From Carettochelys insculpta (lineage: Eukaryota > Chordata > Testudines > Carettochelyidae): a DNA stretch of 64,000 nucleotides. The notes beneath the pieces are model-generated. The model was not told where the DNA came from, searched no databases, and was given only the letters and a program-made list of their open reading frames with translations. Position 1 is the stretch's first letter. Each line of letters opens with the position of its first letter. Location of the stretch: contig NC_134137.1 of the NCBI RefSeq assembly GCF_033958435.1, forward strand, positions 223,179,501 through 223,243,500, read 5' to 3'. Both the position numbers and the translations under genes were made by a program. Positions 1 through 11,873 of this stretch are shown piece by piece.

Positions 1-1140
1 GGCAGCGGGGGCAAGAAATTTAAGAGGGTGCCCTCCGTGGCCATTGGGGGGGGCAAGGTCGGCTGGCAGGACTGCAGGAGGGGCTGTTGGCATATAGTGC
101 TGGGGAGAGGGTTGGGTTGTGGGGCGAGGGTTGAGCAGAGGTTATGGGAAGGGATGTTGGGTGGGGGGCATCCCAGAGGAAGTATTGTGAGGAGGTGGAC
201 GTTGGGTGAGGCATTGCTGGGAAGAGCACTGTGTTTGTTGGACATCACAGAGGTGAGGGAGAGGCACTGAGAAGGGGCTGGTAGGAGGAGCTGGTGGGCT
301 GGGAATCGTGTCAGGGGAAGACAGAGTTGAGGTGTGGCTGGCAGAGCCCTGTGCCTTCTTGGCAAGAACACCAGCTGGAGAATCATTTGGGTCCTGGTGT
401 TTGTATTCCTGAAATCTTCCCTGTGCCACTGCAGTTTCTCATTACCCACCATCCAGCTCCATTTACAGCGACTGAATGGGATTTAATACAGTCCCCTGCC
501 TCTTGCCTTTGAAATATTCATGGGCCTCTTGTGGTGCAGTGCATGCTCACCGCCATCCTCTCCAGCAGAGAAGCAGCCAAGATGGACAGAGGGGAAAGTG
601 GGCTGGAGAGGAGCTGGGAAGACTGATAAGGTGGCCTGTTGCTGCCCTGATCAGCCGAATCAGACACTTGGGGATGGGTCTATTCCAGGTGTCACATCCC
701 ACCTGCTTCTTGCCTGTTGGTGTAACAGGGGCTTGCACCGAGCCCCAAGACTGATCTGGCGTCACCCCGGGAGGTATGTGCAAGGAGGGGATCAATACAA
801 AGAGAAAGGCAGGGCTGAGCAGAAATGTCTATCGGAAGTTGGTGCCTGCCCGCCCCCCTACAGCTCCGACACTTGTCTGCCTCCCATCACCATGTGCAAG
901 GTGCTGCCACAGTTGAACCTGGCCCGTGGGGAGCTGCCCTATGCAAATTAATTTACTCCTCCCCTCCTTTGGCTCAGTCTTCTCCAGGTGTCCCTGGCTG
1001 CCACGCTAGAGTTGTGGGAGATGAACCGTGAGTGAGGGCAGTGCCTTTCACAGGCAGCATCCCATGGGCCAGACTGAAATGGTGATGCTTGGACAGGTAC
1101 CTGCCTTTCTGTCTCAGGCACTGTTAGCAACACTAACTGT
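1..1140. other. Non-coding, G-rich then unique
   Basis: No gene is recognised. The first 330 bases are strongly G-rich on the plus strand, with GGGG runs, TTGGG and GGGTT words, similar in texture to the interior of the hAT-like element at 4822-5765. This could be the tail of an element that begins outside the window. The rest looks unique. Short frames on both strands show no domain, no splice-site context and no codon bias. Confidence 0.5.
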
Positions 1141-1149
1141 CACATAGTG

Positions 1150-1250
1150 ATTTTTCACCTGCAGATCTGATAGCACTCTATAAAGGAGGCCAGTACCATC
1201 ATTCTCATTTTGCAAAGGGGGAAACTGAGTCAGAGTGGCCCAGACTGCTG
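1150..1250 (-). repeat. MIR-type SINE fragment
   Basis: The stretch carries the antisense MIR core: 'CATCATTCTCATTTTGC', then 'GGGGAAACTGAGTCAGAG'. On the minus strand this reads as the familiar CTCAGTTTCC...AAAATG part of MIR. It is diverged and truncated at both ends. MIRs are ancient in amniotes and usually inert. Confidence 0.7.
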
Positions 1251-1279
1251 AGTTGCAGCCCAGTGCTAGTCCTTAGCAT

Positions 1280-3390
1280 GTCAGGACGACAGCTGATGGA
1301 GCACTGGAGGGGAAAGACTGTTTGGCAGTTGCAAATGTCATGCTCCAGACTCAGGTACGCCACATGGCTGGGTCACGAATAACCCCATCTGCAGCAGTGC
1401 CGAATGCCGTGCTGAGCACGCATGTAGGTGAAGTAGCTACAGAACTTGTCACTGCAAAGTCTCTCTCAGGGCCAGGCAGGGGTGCTGGGAGACAAAACCA
1501 TGTCCACCTGCTAACAAACAGCACTCCCCAGCAGCACACTGACTCCTAACACTATGACAGGTGTATTTGAAACTGGAGCATTCCTGCATTGCAGTAGAAA
1601 AGTGGGCCATATGGCAATGTGTGATCCACCACCAAACCTGACCCTGAGCCAGGAATCTGAGTAAATAACAGCTAAGTTGGGAGGTCGAAGCTCCGGATCA
1701 AGACACCCAGGACTTCAGGAGTGACTTTCCCCACCCAGCTCACTCATTAATACTGTGACATACTGGCTTGCGCAGGACTGCACTGACTTCAGAGGGGACT
1801 GGCTCTGACAGTTCCCCACCAACAGCCAACTATCAAAAAGCCTTCCCTGGCAGCAACATGAGGGGAGCCTGGAGGTGGATACACAAGTTACGCTTGACTT
1901 GGCCAGCAGCACCCTGCCTTGCAATCTGAGCAACATAGGCCGCTGCGTCCGCTTGCCAGTGGGGAGGCAACAAGACCTGAGATTACTGACATTTATCTTT
2001 CCTTTGGGCCCAGCCCCTTTTGCCCCATGAATCGAGGAAGCCCAACTGCTTGCCCTGAGCATGATGTAGGATTAAAAAAAAACCCAACCCAACAGCTCCT
2101 ATTTATGCTTCACCTGAAAATACTCATCAGGCTGCCCACGCACACGCACCCCAGGAGTCAAATGTTTGTGAACGTGTGTGCAGAGTGTGCAGCATCGACA
2201 CGGAATGGTTATCAGCAAGCCCACAATCGACCTAATTACCAGGCATTCATCACCCGCCCACAGGCTCTTCTGAGCAGTATGTCAACGAATGAGTCGGCAG
2301 GATTCTATCCCGCTGCCACCCAGCTTCCCAGATCAAGAGCTCAATCGCTCGCTTTCTATTTTCCGGGGGTGGGGGGGGACAGGTTTACAGAGCAGAAGCA
2401 GCACAGCAGCAGACATATGGATGGAGAGCAGAGGGAGTCTGAACTCTAACAGCCTGCGGACGCCTGCTCTGAGCAGACGTCGATCTCTGTTCGTTTCTCC
2501 AATCTCGGTTTGCTTCCCTACCACGTTCCTCAAGCAGAAGAAGACAACTCCACTTTCAAACCAGCCAAGAACTTTGGAAGGTTTAAATCTCCCATGTCTG
2601 TATTTTGCAACGGGCTCTTAATGTCCTCATGGGCCAAAGCCCCAGTCCGAAATTGTGAGGTATGTGACTAGCAAACTGTGATGCCTTTTGTCTTCTGTGC
2701 CCTGCACCTTCCCGTGCACAGCAACTCTGCCAGCGTGAGCTGCTGTTCTCAGAAGTGCTGCAACCTGTTAAAGTGCATTCACATACCCTGTGCCTGGAGG
2801 CCTGATGTTTGTTCTTTCTTGCTTTGCTATTTCCTTCCTCTAACATAAAAGTAGTGTCAGACAAGACAAAAAAAACCAAACCAAAAAAACAATTTTTTTT
2901 TTAAAAAACCACAGACATGTTACCAAGTACCCCTGGGTCAGATCCCCAGATGACATAAATCAGCATGGCTCTGCTGCAATTATTGGAGGTTTGCTAGTGC
3001 TGAGGATCTGGTCCCCCACTCTCTGTGGAAAGCCTGGTTCGGGATCTGTTTTCAGGATATACAGCCCACGGGACGAAGCATCTACTCACATGTGCCCCTG
3101 CAGCGTACATGCAGTTCCTTCCCTCAGAGCTTAGTACTATAAAGAGGCAGGGGGCATCAGTTTGTAGCCAGCAGCCCCTCTCCTTCAGGTTTGGTACCAG
3201 TGATGAAACATGCATCCAGTCCCTCATCTGCCACAAACATCTAGCAGGGCTATTAAGGTGCTTGTGAAAGAGAGCAGACACAGTAATTGTTATGTGTTAC
3301 TCAAACTTGACTTGCATTGCTCTGTTAGCAGTCACACAGCACCTCAGGCCTCAGCTCTTTCACTTCTTCCTTCTCCAGCCAGGCTCACAT
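1280..3390. other. Non-coding, mostly unique sequence
   Basis: I see no gene or clear transposon. A 176-codon plus-strand frame (1919-2449) has no recognisable domain. The piece around 2090-2350 is non-repetitive, with CpG and homopolymer G, and might be conserved non-coding DNA, but nothing in it proves that. An A-rich and T-rich patch lies at about 2865-2910. Confidence 0.45.
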
Positions 3391-3395
3391 TTCTT

Positions 3396-3580
3396 CCTCA
3401 CACAGCTCTGCCAGTGCACCTCACGCCAGCCCTGCAGCCCCCCTGTTATTCCAGCCCTGGGCTCCCCACACAGGTCTGCCTGTGCCCCTCTCTCCTGCCT
3501 AGAAGCATCTCCTTGTATACCAGAGCTGACTTACCCTATATGGATCTACCAGTGCATGGTCCTCAGCCCAGATAAGTATC
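3396..3580 (+). repeat. 67-bp minisatellite units, degenerate
   Basis: Two to three diverged tandem units of about 67 bp contain CACAGCTCTGCCAGTG, then CTGCAGCCCCCCTG, then TTCCAGCCCTGGGCTCCC. The unit restarts at about 3468 with CACAGGTCTGCC. The same unit occurs as a cleaner dimer at 11874-12010 and as singles at 12788, 32277 and 38283. Confidence 0.65.
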
Positions 3581-3599
3581 TCTACAGCACCATTCATTA

Positions 3600-4500
3600 C
3601 CAAAGACTTGACCACCTCTAAAGCTGCACGATGGACTTGTGATGACTGTCCCTGGGGAACTGGATGAGACTAACTTGTTTCACTTGTGACCTTGCCCTCT
3701 TCCACCATTCCCTCCAGGGAAGCTATATCCTGTGTGCTAATCGACACACAGAGTGAATTCTCTGTATGTTTCTCATTCTGACCTGTACTCAATGCCATGA
3801 CCACACAACACAAATGTCCATGATGCGGAACACTATCTAAAGTAATGGTACTTATCCCTCAGTGTCAGAGGCTTTCCAGGGGCTGCTTATCAGAACTTCC
3901 TGAACCCTCTCTGCTCAGGGGTTTGCACTGTGAATGGCATGAGAATATGGTCTTTGATTAGATTCCCATTCAACTGGGTGGTGGCCCCTCCACCATAGTC
4001 CCCTGACTCTTCCACAGAGTATTGTGGAATGAAGTGGGGTGTGAACCTACTCACCCATGACTTCCCTACTCAGTATATTTGATAAGAGGATTCAGATCAC
4101 TGCCTCCCTTACTCCTCTGTCCCCAGTATGTTTAATGTATGTGTGCCTTCTGCTTCATAAGGGATAGAGTTTTCACACCAGTAGCTTTCCTCACCTTCTT
4201 TCCATGGGCTTATCTAAAAGTGATATTCAAAGGAATGGTCTTTCAAGATAGTGCACAGATCAAAAGCCTTTAAATGTCTTCAGCTACATTTCTCTCATCA
4301 TTTGTTCCCTGGCTGAGCTGATGAGCAAGACCAGGACCAGAAAACCCATTTCTCACTCTGCATTAATGCCATAAAATCCCATTAATGCACTCTGAAGCTT
4401 TATTTCAATACAGAGAATAGTGTCAGAATCAGTCTGCAATGACTAATCAGCTTCAGAGAGAGAGAAAGATACAACCAACATCTCCACGGCAAACCAGGAA
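3600..4500. other. Non-coding, nothing recognised
   Basis: Unique-looking AT-balanced sequence. No exon-like frame, no transposon ends and no RNA gene could be supported. Confidence 0.5.
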
Positions 4501-4507
4501 AAAGCTT

Positions 4508-4508
<1 letters not shown>

Positions 4509-4538
<30 letters not shown>
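4509..4538. repeat. (CA)15 microsatellite
   Basis: A perfect CA dinucleotide run of about 30 bases. Confidence 0.95.
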
Positions 4539-4539
<1 letters not shown>

Positions 4540-4821
4540 CCGGACTGGAGTGTATTGAGGCTATACCCTTTTCCTCATAGCATGCTGCTTTTAGAAATGG
4601 CCCAAACCATTGTGCTCAATTGTTTTGTATTTTTACTTTTCAGGGGAGCAGATCTGCGGTCACACAAGTGCGTAGGCAATAACTAGCTGGGATGTGAAGT
4701 AAATCTAGATTGGCCCAAAGCAGACCGGTCAGTTGGCCAATGGCTCAGCTCCTCAGAGCATGAAGATAATAATATACTAAAGCTGTGGCTCTGACATTGG
4801 GTTGAACTAGAAGCTTTCAGG

Positions 4822-5765
4822 CAGGAGTGGGGAAGCTTTTTCAGTTGGGGGCCATTGACCCAGGGCAAAATTAGCTGGGGGCCACCTTCAAGCGAGAATT
4901 AGAAATAGAAGACAATCACCTCACTTCCCTAGGGCCTCTGCACTTGGGGCTAGTAGATGTTGTGGGGCTAGATGTCCCTAGGCTCTGGAATGGGGCCAAA
5001 AATGAGAGGTTCAGTGCATGGGAGGAGGTTGTAGGGAATGGGGTGGGATGGGGTTGTGGGGGTCTGAGCAGGGGGTATGGTGCAGGATCTGGGCAGGAGG
5101 CAGGGAGCAGCAGTGGGCTGAGGGCAGATGTGCAGGGTCTATGTTGGGGGGTGAGGGAGTGGGCTGGAGGGAGGGAAGGTGCAGGAGCAAGCTGGTGGTG
5201 GGAAGGTGGGGTCCAGGAGCGTGTAGGAGCGGGCTGGGGTAGGGGCGAGAGGTCTGAGCAGGAAGAAGGGGGCGGGAACAGGGTGGGGATGGGTCAGGAT
5301 GGAAGGTCCAAGAGGTGTGGGCTGTGGAAAGGAAGGGGCAGGGGCACAGGCTCCTACCTGGCACAGTTTCAAGGGTGGGACAGACACATCATTCCACATG
5401 GCTCTGTACGCTGCAGGGAAGGCAGCCACTGGCACCGACCCCCAGGTCTCCCATTGGCCAAAATTCACCCAATGGGAGCGATGGGGGCGGGGGTGCCTGC
5501 TTGGAGTGCTTCCCTGTAGTGCAGGAGCAGCTCCCTCCCCTGCCAGACAGAGCCCTTGGGCTAGATCTGGCAACAACTTGACTGGAGTGGGCCCGTGAGG
5601 CTCAGGGCTTCATGCATTCCCGCAGTGGCATGAGCTGGCCAGTGCTGGTGATCTGGCCATGGTGCCCTCTATGGGGAGAGGGAGATACAAGCTGAGCCTC
5701 ACAGGCTGGATTCAGGCAGGCCACAGGCCAGATCCAGCCGGAGGGTCATAGGTTCCCCACCGCCA
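4822..5765 (+). mobile_element. Non-autonomous hAT-like DNA transposon
   Basis: The left end reads CAGGAGTGGGGAAGCTTTTT and the right end is TTCCCCACCGCCA, an imperfect 13-bp inverted match of the CAGG-GTGGGGAA type used by hAT elements. Just inside are 'GGGGGCCA' and 'CCAGATCCAGCC', words shared with turtle 'not-shown' hAT repeats as I remember them. The 944-bp interior is a G-rich degenerate minisatellite (4990-5330) plus a small hairpin, CTCCCATTGG...CCAATGGGAG, near 5449-5480. No transposase is present. Flanking bases do not show a convincing 8-bp target duplication, so the exact ends are approximate. Confidence 0.65.
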
Positions 5766-5879
5766 TAAGGAATTTTTTCTCACCTTAATGTGGATGAATA
5801 TGTATCTCAATATTTACCTGGTCTTCTGTTGTGGGGATATTCCTGAGTCTCAAAAACGTGAGTGTACCACTCTTCACAC

Positions 5880-5960
5880 TCTCCCTGGGAGGCAAGGCAG
5901 TGCTATTCGCCCCACCTTGCACTTGTACAACCGAGGCACGGAGAGGCCAACGTCCAGGAA
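5880..5960 (-). repeat. MIR-like SINE fragment
   Basis: An antisense MIR-type block: 'GTGCTATTCGCCCCACCTTG' followed by 'CAACCGAGGCACGGAGAGG', which corresponds to the AAATGGGG...CTCTGTGCCTCAG section of MIR. Heavily diverged. Confidence 0.5.
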
Positions 5961-5962
5961 CC

Positions 5963-6068
5963 AATATATATATATATATATATATTATATAGGTATATAC
6001 CTATATATAGGTATATAGGTATATATATAGGTATATATATAGACACCTATATATATATACAGGTGTCT
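5963..6068. repeat. (TA)n microsatellite with terminal hairpin
   Basis: An alternating TA tract with interspersed GGTATATA words. Its right edge (6041-6068) is a perfect small hairpin: AGACACCT, a TA-rich loop, then AGGTGTCT. The tract is expected to be easily melted and variable in length. Confidence 0.9.
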
Positions 6069-6084
6069 CAGGGGATCCTTAAAA

Positions 6085-6490
6085 GTACTTCGGGCCGAAC
6101 CGCCCATTAAAACCAGTTGGAATTAGACTCATAAATGTCTTTATGGATCTAGTCCCAGTGGGATTTTCAAAAGCATGTATGCACCTAACTGCTGATTTAG
6201 CTCATAATTCAGACCCTCTCCATCCTTCTGTTCAATTGCCACCTAATGATTTGGTGCCTACACCCCCTAGGAGCTTTAGTTCCCGCAGATGAAGTCCCCT
6301 AGATACCCACAGCTGCCTCACTCCTGGTGCCACGGGGTCATTCAGTGCCTCAGTCCCAGCCAGAGGTGCAAATGAGGCATCACCCACTGATCTCATCGGG
6401 CCCCGTTTAAGCACAGCTGCCTCTATCACTTGCAATGGGATAGCAGGCTCACCTAACACATGGGAGATGCTGGCTCAAACACCCCCTTTT
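6085..6490. other. Unique or old dispersed repeat
   Basis: The segment contains 'CCCAGTGGGATTTTCAAAAGC' (21 bases, 6157-6177) followed by a 'GCACCTAACTGCTGA' block. It resembles an old dispersed sequence also seen near 23325 and 53600 (TTTCAAAG...TTAGGTGC words). No gene is seen. Confidence 0.35.
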
Positions 6491-6499
6491 TGCCTCATT

Positions 6500-6620
6500 A
6501 GAACAGGAATTTGAATCCATGACTTCTACCCAAGAGATGAGTGCCCACAGCACAAGCCAATTGGGCATTCTGAGGTGGGGCTCCCTCGAACTCTGAACTT
6601 GACTGTAGATTTTGTACAAA
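6500..6620 (-). repeat. tRNA-derived SINE fragment
   Basis: On the minus strand the sequence holds an A-box-like 'TGGCTTGTGCTGTGGGC' and, about 30 bases later, a B-box-like 'GGATTCAAATTCC'. Their order and spacing fit a Pol III promoter of a tRNA-derived SINE. It does not fold into a complete tRNA, so it is not called a tRNA gene. Confidence 0.45.
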
Positions 6621-6624
6621 AAGC

Positions 6625-7285
6625 AAAAACTCACTGGTGAAGGGACTGGAACCCAGGCAGGGAGTCATTTTCACTCTGGCTCTAAACTTGGGGCAACAGG
6701 CTAACCACCGGCATACTGAGTACCGGAGGAAAAGGACACCACCACCACCAGCATTTCAGCCCTGTCTTGCGCAGGACTTGATGCTTTGGAGAACCCTGAA
6801 TGAATCAAGTCCTCCAGAAAAGTAATACCTCTTCTGAGTCCCACTTGGGTTTCAGGGCCAAGCAGCTCAGGAGCATCAGGATTTACATGGCTTTGCTGAT
6901 ACCCAGCAGCAGAAATTTAGGTGCCTCTCCGACTTTGCTGGTGGAAACAGATTTCTATGGACTTCAAGCACCTGTGGGTTAGCCAGCAGCTGAAGAGGGA
7001 ATTTGAGAGCCTGACTATCTAGGCACCTAGCTCCCTTTGTGCAATAGCCCTAAGAGATTTTCCCGATACCGAGCAAGAAGGCTGTGGTAGAACAAGGACT
7101 TGCACGCAGTCTTTTTCAGTCCCAGAAGGTCACAGATCAGTGATTGTTCTATGCTGAGGGCTTAGTTTGTGTGAGGAAGTATAAAGAACAAATAAAACCT
7201 ATTCAAATATATACTAAAAATAGGTCTCACTTCTCTGGGGAGAAAATCTCTCTCTCAGCTATTCACAACTAGCTCTGTTCCTCTC
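6625..7285. other. Non-coding, nothing firm
   Basis: Mostly unique. 'CTAGGCACCTAGCTCCC' near 7020 belongs to the same old dispersed word set as 23325. No coding signal. Confidence 0.4.
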
Positions 7286-7288
7286 ACA

Positions 7289-7649
7289 GGCACTGTGCCC
7301 ACACTTGCATTCCTCTTTCGAAAGAAGTATGCAAATGAGGTAAGTGAAAATGCAAATAGGTATAAATTTGCATATCTGACACCCATGTGCATATTCTTAT
7401 TTCAAAAGAGCTTCTTTCGAAAGAAGAAAACCAGTGTAGACGCTGCTCTTGCGAAAGTAACCCCATATTCGAAAGAATCCTTCTTCCCTTTATTTAATGG
7501 AATGTCTGCACTGGTTTCCTTCTTTCAAAAGAAGCTCTTTCGAAATAAGAGTATGCCAAAGAGGTGCCAAATATGCACCTTATTTGCATTTTTGAGTTCC
7601 CTCATTTGCATATCTCTTTCGAAAGAGGAATGCAAGTGTAGACACAGCC
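7289..7649. mobile_element. Fold-back DNA transposon (TTCGAAA palindrome)
   Basis: The whole 361-bp element is an inverted repeat. The left end reads GTGCCCACACTTGCATTCC then CTCTTTCGAAAGA. The right end, read on the minus strand, is GGCTGTGTCTACACTTGCAT then TCCTCTTTCGAAAGA. The match continues inward through GCAAATGAGG, TATTTCAAAAGAGCTTC and CCAGTGTAGACG / TGTCTGCACTGG. It encodes nothing. The terminal GTCTACAC word is shared with the 711-bp elements at 34297 and 35903, suggesting a related transposase (PIF/Harbinger-like by inference). Confidence 0.8.
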
Positions 7650-8190
7650 AACGTTTCTCTCCACACCGCCCCCGCCCCCAAAGTAAATCAGCCCTTTATA
7701 ACTGCAAACAGAGCCCAAAAGGCTCACAGGCCACCTAAGCCTGCCACCTATTCCACCCTTCTCAGCTCAGGCAAGATCTCTTATATAACTAGGAACAGCT
7801 GTTCTCCTAGTTTCTTGGGCTCATAGCGTAGCTACTCTCCTAGCTGTTCTTCACATAAAGACTTTGAACTCATTGCTCTTTAATCTCCCATCTCTGCATG
7901 CCATCCCCTGGGGCAAAGAGACGCTCTGAGAAAGCACTAATCCAACAACCTTGCAAAATGCAGGCTACTTGACAGCCAGAATGACCCATGGGGTTTGTCT
8001 GTGTCCAGACACCTCAGTAAAGGGGTCTCTATGTTTGTTACAGTTCAGCTCTGCCTCTTCACTAGAAAGCAAAATATAAATTCCCCTTTAGCTCAGTAAG
8101 GCACCAGTGCAGAGATCCTCAGCTCAATTTCTTGTAAGAAAATGGGTAAATTTCTTCACTTAGGCAAGGCTGAGCTACTTGTATTGACAA
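7650..8190. other. Non-coding, nothing recognised
   Basis: C-rich start, then unique sequence. No gene or transposon ends seen. Confidence 0.45.
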
Positions 8191-8192
8191 GT

Positions 8193-8397
8193 CTCAGAGG
8201 GACAGTCATGTTAGTTTGTAGCTGCAAAAGCAAGAAGGAACCCCGTAGCACCTTGAAGACACACAGATGTATTTGGCATTAGCTTTTGTGGGTGAGCCCA
8301 CTTTATAAGATGCATGGGTTTTACCCACAAGAGCTTGAGCTTAAGCTTTAAGGTGCCATTGGACTTCTTGTTGTTTTTGCATAACTTGTATGTCTCT
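8193..8397. mobile_element. Turtle-type fold-back repeat, full copy
   Basis: The left arm is TCAGAGGGACAGTCATGTTA...CTGCAAAAGC...GTAGCACCTT. The right arm is AAGGTGCCATTGGACTTC...TTGTTTTTGC...ACTTGTATGTCTCTC, the inverted copy of the left with about 20-25% mismatches. The centre holds AGCTTTTGTGGGTGAGCCCAC. I recognise the pattern as an abundant dispersed repeat of cryptodiran turtles. It has no coding capacity; its replication class (SINE or DNA element) is not settled by the sequence. Confidence 0.7.
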
Positions 8398-8399
8398 CA

Positions 8400-10290
8400 T
8401 TACATGATCCTGCCATACGAAAAAAATATACCATGAATATTCAGCAAACAATACAGTACAACGTCATGGAAAGGCAAAGTCCCCTCTTTAATCATAAGAT
8501 ATACAGCCACAGTATTTTGTATTATTGTATATGGGTTTGCAATATGGAATGTGATAGACACAGGTTTAGCATCGCCACTCCTTGCATGGCATTCATGCAA
8601 TTTTTCACAGAAGAAATGTAGGTCTTTGTGTGTGTGCGAGAAGTTGTCTTTCCTGTGTGGGGGTGTTGTACGTCTGTTGGACCTTTGGGTGTACGGCTGC
8701 ATCTTCTTGAGACGGTGTGGATTTGCAACGCTGTATTTCGTGTGCAGATGCATGCAATGTACCTAGGATTGTTTGCCTCTGTGTGAATGTTTGTGTGGTT
8801 GTGCTCCTCTTGTCCTCTCCTTTATATCTGAGGGCAACGTGACTTGACAGGGAATGAAGAAAGGGTGACAGGAGAGACTAAAGGAAGGATGACTGAAAAG
8901 GAAAGGAGCTCTCTCTCTTTCCGTCCCAAATGGGTTGGCAGCTCACACGAGTGCCTTGTCTGGGCTAACACAAATCACAATAGTTACCCTCCCTGGAAGG
9001 CTGCCATGCCTCTGCCAATAAGCCTTGCTGAGCCCTGAAATCCTTTGCTCTCACCTGTTCTTTTAGCTTTCTTCCCTGCCTTGAAACCTACTGAACCAGC
9101 AGCCCCTCAGACCAACTCTTCCCACTGTCTATCAGACATGGGGAGGAGCAGCGCCTGCTCCCCAGGTTGTATCCTCTCCCATTCCCCTTCTTTAAATTTT
9201 TAAGAAACAACACATTTCATTCTCCCTTGTCCTGCACCTCACACTTCTGAAGCACAAGGGCAGTATTGTACGCCGGGTGTAAAGAGATAACACAAGGTGC
9301 TAGGAAACATAATCAGGCCTGGTGTTTCCCTCTTTCATGTACAGCAGCAGCCCGGCCTCCTTAGGTGTCGCCTACCTCGGGCTCGTCCTGCGGCTGCTTT
9401 GAAACGACATGCTTCTACAGTGCGGCTGCCGCAAGAAGGGAAGTTCCCAGCTTCATACATAATGAATGAGCGCCAAACTGCTCTTGTGTGCACATCAAAG
9501 GCAGCCTGTCAGAGGGAGAGAGGTGGGTGCAGTACGCTGGAGCGAGGGAGAGAGCACAACAGCAGCCTTGGGAGGGCGTTCAGTGGAATACAGAATGAAT
9601 GTCTGTAACACGGATAGGAGATTTAAAGCCGAGAGAAGAGTAAGGCATGTGCACGTATGTACAGGTACGCGAGAGGAAAAAGGTGGCCTCCCTGCAAACC
9701 ATTTACCGAGTGGCCTTGGCTCCTTTTATTCAGGTCACAAAGGACCCACTGCCAGACTCTGAGTTTGACTAATTTGGTCCTTATTAGAAATGTACTAATA
9801 CTGGTTTCTGTGGACACATTTCAGCTGTTGGTTGGCCTCCTGGTTACAGCAGTGCACCTGAGACCCAGGTTTCAGGCCCTGCTCCAGTGACAATTAAAAT
9901 ACATATTACAAAGTAGAACAGCTTTGATAGGAGACTAAAAAGGAGACACTCCAAAACAACCTACCGACCAGCCAGTGCCCTCAGCTGGAAGGTGGACAAC
10001 CTGTGTTTCAGTCTCTACGCTAAACCAGTCGGGATTTGAAGTTGGGGGCTTCCACATACCAGAGGCAAGCTGTGGCCACTGAGTATGAAGGGGACCCCCA
10101 CCACAGCTTTTTTTTTGGTGGGGATGAGTGTGATGTGAGAATGCCCACTGCCTCGGGCCCTATAGATGAGCTGGATGGGGAATGCCTAGTTTGTGGGTCT
10201 GACTGCAGCTGAGGCATGACTAAGCAAAGAGCAAGTGCGCATCATCGGGACTTGTGTGGCTGCATGCACGCAGGCTGGCAGAAATTTAGG
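8400..10290. other. Non-coding, nothing firm
   Basis: No exon, RNA gene or complete mobile element is seen. 9340-9460 is locally CpG-containing and 9495-9560 is purine-rich. 'GACCCAGGTTTCAGGCCC' near 9860 could be a MIR remnant. Confidence 0.4.
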
Positions 10291-10292
10291 TA

Positions 10293-10375
10293 TATAGCAA
10301 AAACGAGGAGAAGCCCTGTGGCACCTTATAGACTAACAGGTACATTGGAGCATAAGCTCTTTACCAGTGGAAAAG
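10293..10375 (+). repeat. Half copy of turtle fold-back repeat
   Basis: 'GAGGAGAAGCCCTGTGGCAC' then 'CTTATAGACTAACAGGTACA' and 'AGCATAAGCTCTT' match the inner left half of the element at 8193-8397. The outer end and the whole right arm are absent. Confidence 0.6.
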
Positions 10376-10718
10376 CAGGCACCAAAAGAAAGTGCTCAAG
10401 TTCACAAGGGCACCTGGGAGTTCCTTTTACCGAGAACATTCTTGCCAATAAGAGTTCTTTCATAACGGTGTGAATAAAAAAGGATCACGTCAAAGTAAGC
10501 TCACACATTTGATCTGAGTAACTGCTTTCCCAGCTGTAGCGATTATGCAAGAGAGAGAAGGCCGGGGAGGCATGTAGACAGGGACCGGGAGAATGCATTG
10601 GGTTCCACGGGAGAGACGGTTTCATTGCAGTTTTGTCTCTTTCAGCGACTCTTGAACCAAGTTTCCATTTGTCTCTCTTGCACTGGTTTTCTCTCATGGA
10701 ACTGGGAATGAGTGACAC

Positions 10719-10951
10719 TTCCGGAGTTGGATTTCACGAGAAATCGATCTGTCTGGGGTTGGCAGTCAACCTGTGTACTCCTTGCTCTCACAAGGAGTAA
10801 GGGAAGGTGACAGGAGAAATGCTCCCATTGCTCTTCCTTAGTGAAAATAGATACAAAAGTCGATTTCCAACACATCGATTCTAGCTATGCACTTGCCGTA
10901 GCTAAAAGTAAACATCTGAACTCTACATTCACATCTAGTGTAGACTTGGCC
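10719..10951 (-). mobile_element. PIF-like MITE, one end missing
   Basis: The intact end reads CTAGTGTAGACTTGGCC and is followed by TTA (10952-10954), the usual three-base target of PIF/Harbinger elements. Internally, 'GGCAGTCAACCTGTGTACTC' and 'TTGCCGTAGCTA' match the complete relative at 56579-56876. The opposite terminal inverted repeat has been lost. Confidence 0.65.
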
Positions 10952-10954
10952 TTA

Positions 10955-11870
10955 GAATGACCAGCCTGTCCACACCCCACTGATATGGACAGCAAGGGTT
11001 CTGAGTCTGGACCTGTGTCTACAAAAAGCAGCAAATGCGCTCTCCCAGACGTCTACAGTCCAGTTCCTGTTACATTTGATTTCAGTATTTATCCTTACAC
11101 ACATCTCAATGGACTATCAAGGGGGGCATAAAAGCACAGCAGAAAGGACTTCATGCAGTGTTGTGCCTCAACAACAAAGCAAGGATCCTGTCCCCAACTC
11201 TAAATTCCCCAAAGTCTGGGAGTGTCTAAGTTTTGCTCTGAGTTGCAAAGTTTGTATACAGGTTCGGCCCAGATCCAGATACAAAGTGCCAAGTTTGGAA
11301 ATGTGTGGAGCCAGGAGTTAGGTTTGAGCGCTCCACTGCTTTCCAGAAGGACATGCCTGTAGCAGACATAAAACAAAAGGTCTGATTCGGAGCTGCATTA
11401 CTTCAGTATGTCTCAGTTAACACAGGCCAAAACCTGGAGAAACGCAGTGGTGGCCCAGGTTCAACACGTTTCGCAGTTTAGAAACATGGAGTTAGAGTCT
11501 TAGCTGTTGTGCACTGGCACAGCTCCGCTGACTTCAATACTGCTGTGCTAATTTACACCAGCTAGGCCGCATCCCAGGATTTCTCTTTAGACATGCATTG
11601 TCTAATTAGCTTTAAATCCACCATGCGTTCAAGGCTACAGTAAATGTAGAACCAACATGAGAACACTGGGTGCTGATTTATTCCTCTACTAATCCTTGAC
11701 TTAGAAATCATCTGTAAAATAGGATGAGGGGTTGGAACAGGGGGATTTAATCAGCTGTACACATGAAAACTGGTCTGGTCAAAGCAGAAAGTCTGACTGA
11801 ACAATGCAGTGTTTTACCGGAGAATGATACGCAGGAAGGGATCTGTGGGGATGTTGGCACAATGTAGCAG
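10955..11870. other. Non-coding, nothing recognised
   Basis: Unique-looking sequence without exon or transposon signal. Confidence 0.45.
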
Positions 11871-11873
11871 CTT

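Noticed and set aside
1919..2449. 176-codon plus-strand frame
   Set aside because: No known domain, no flanking splice or promoter signals; kept only as possible unique non-coding sequence.
4944..5519. 191-codon plus-strand Gly-rich frame
   Set aside because: Translation of the G-rich minisatellite core of a hAT-like element.
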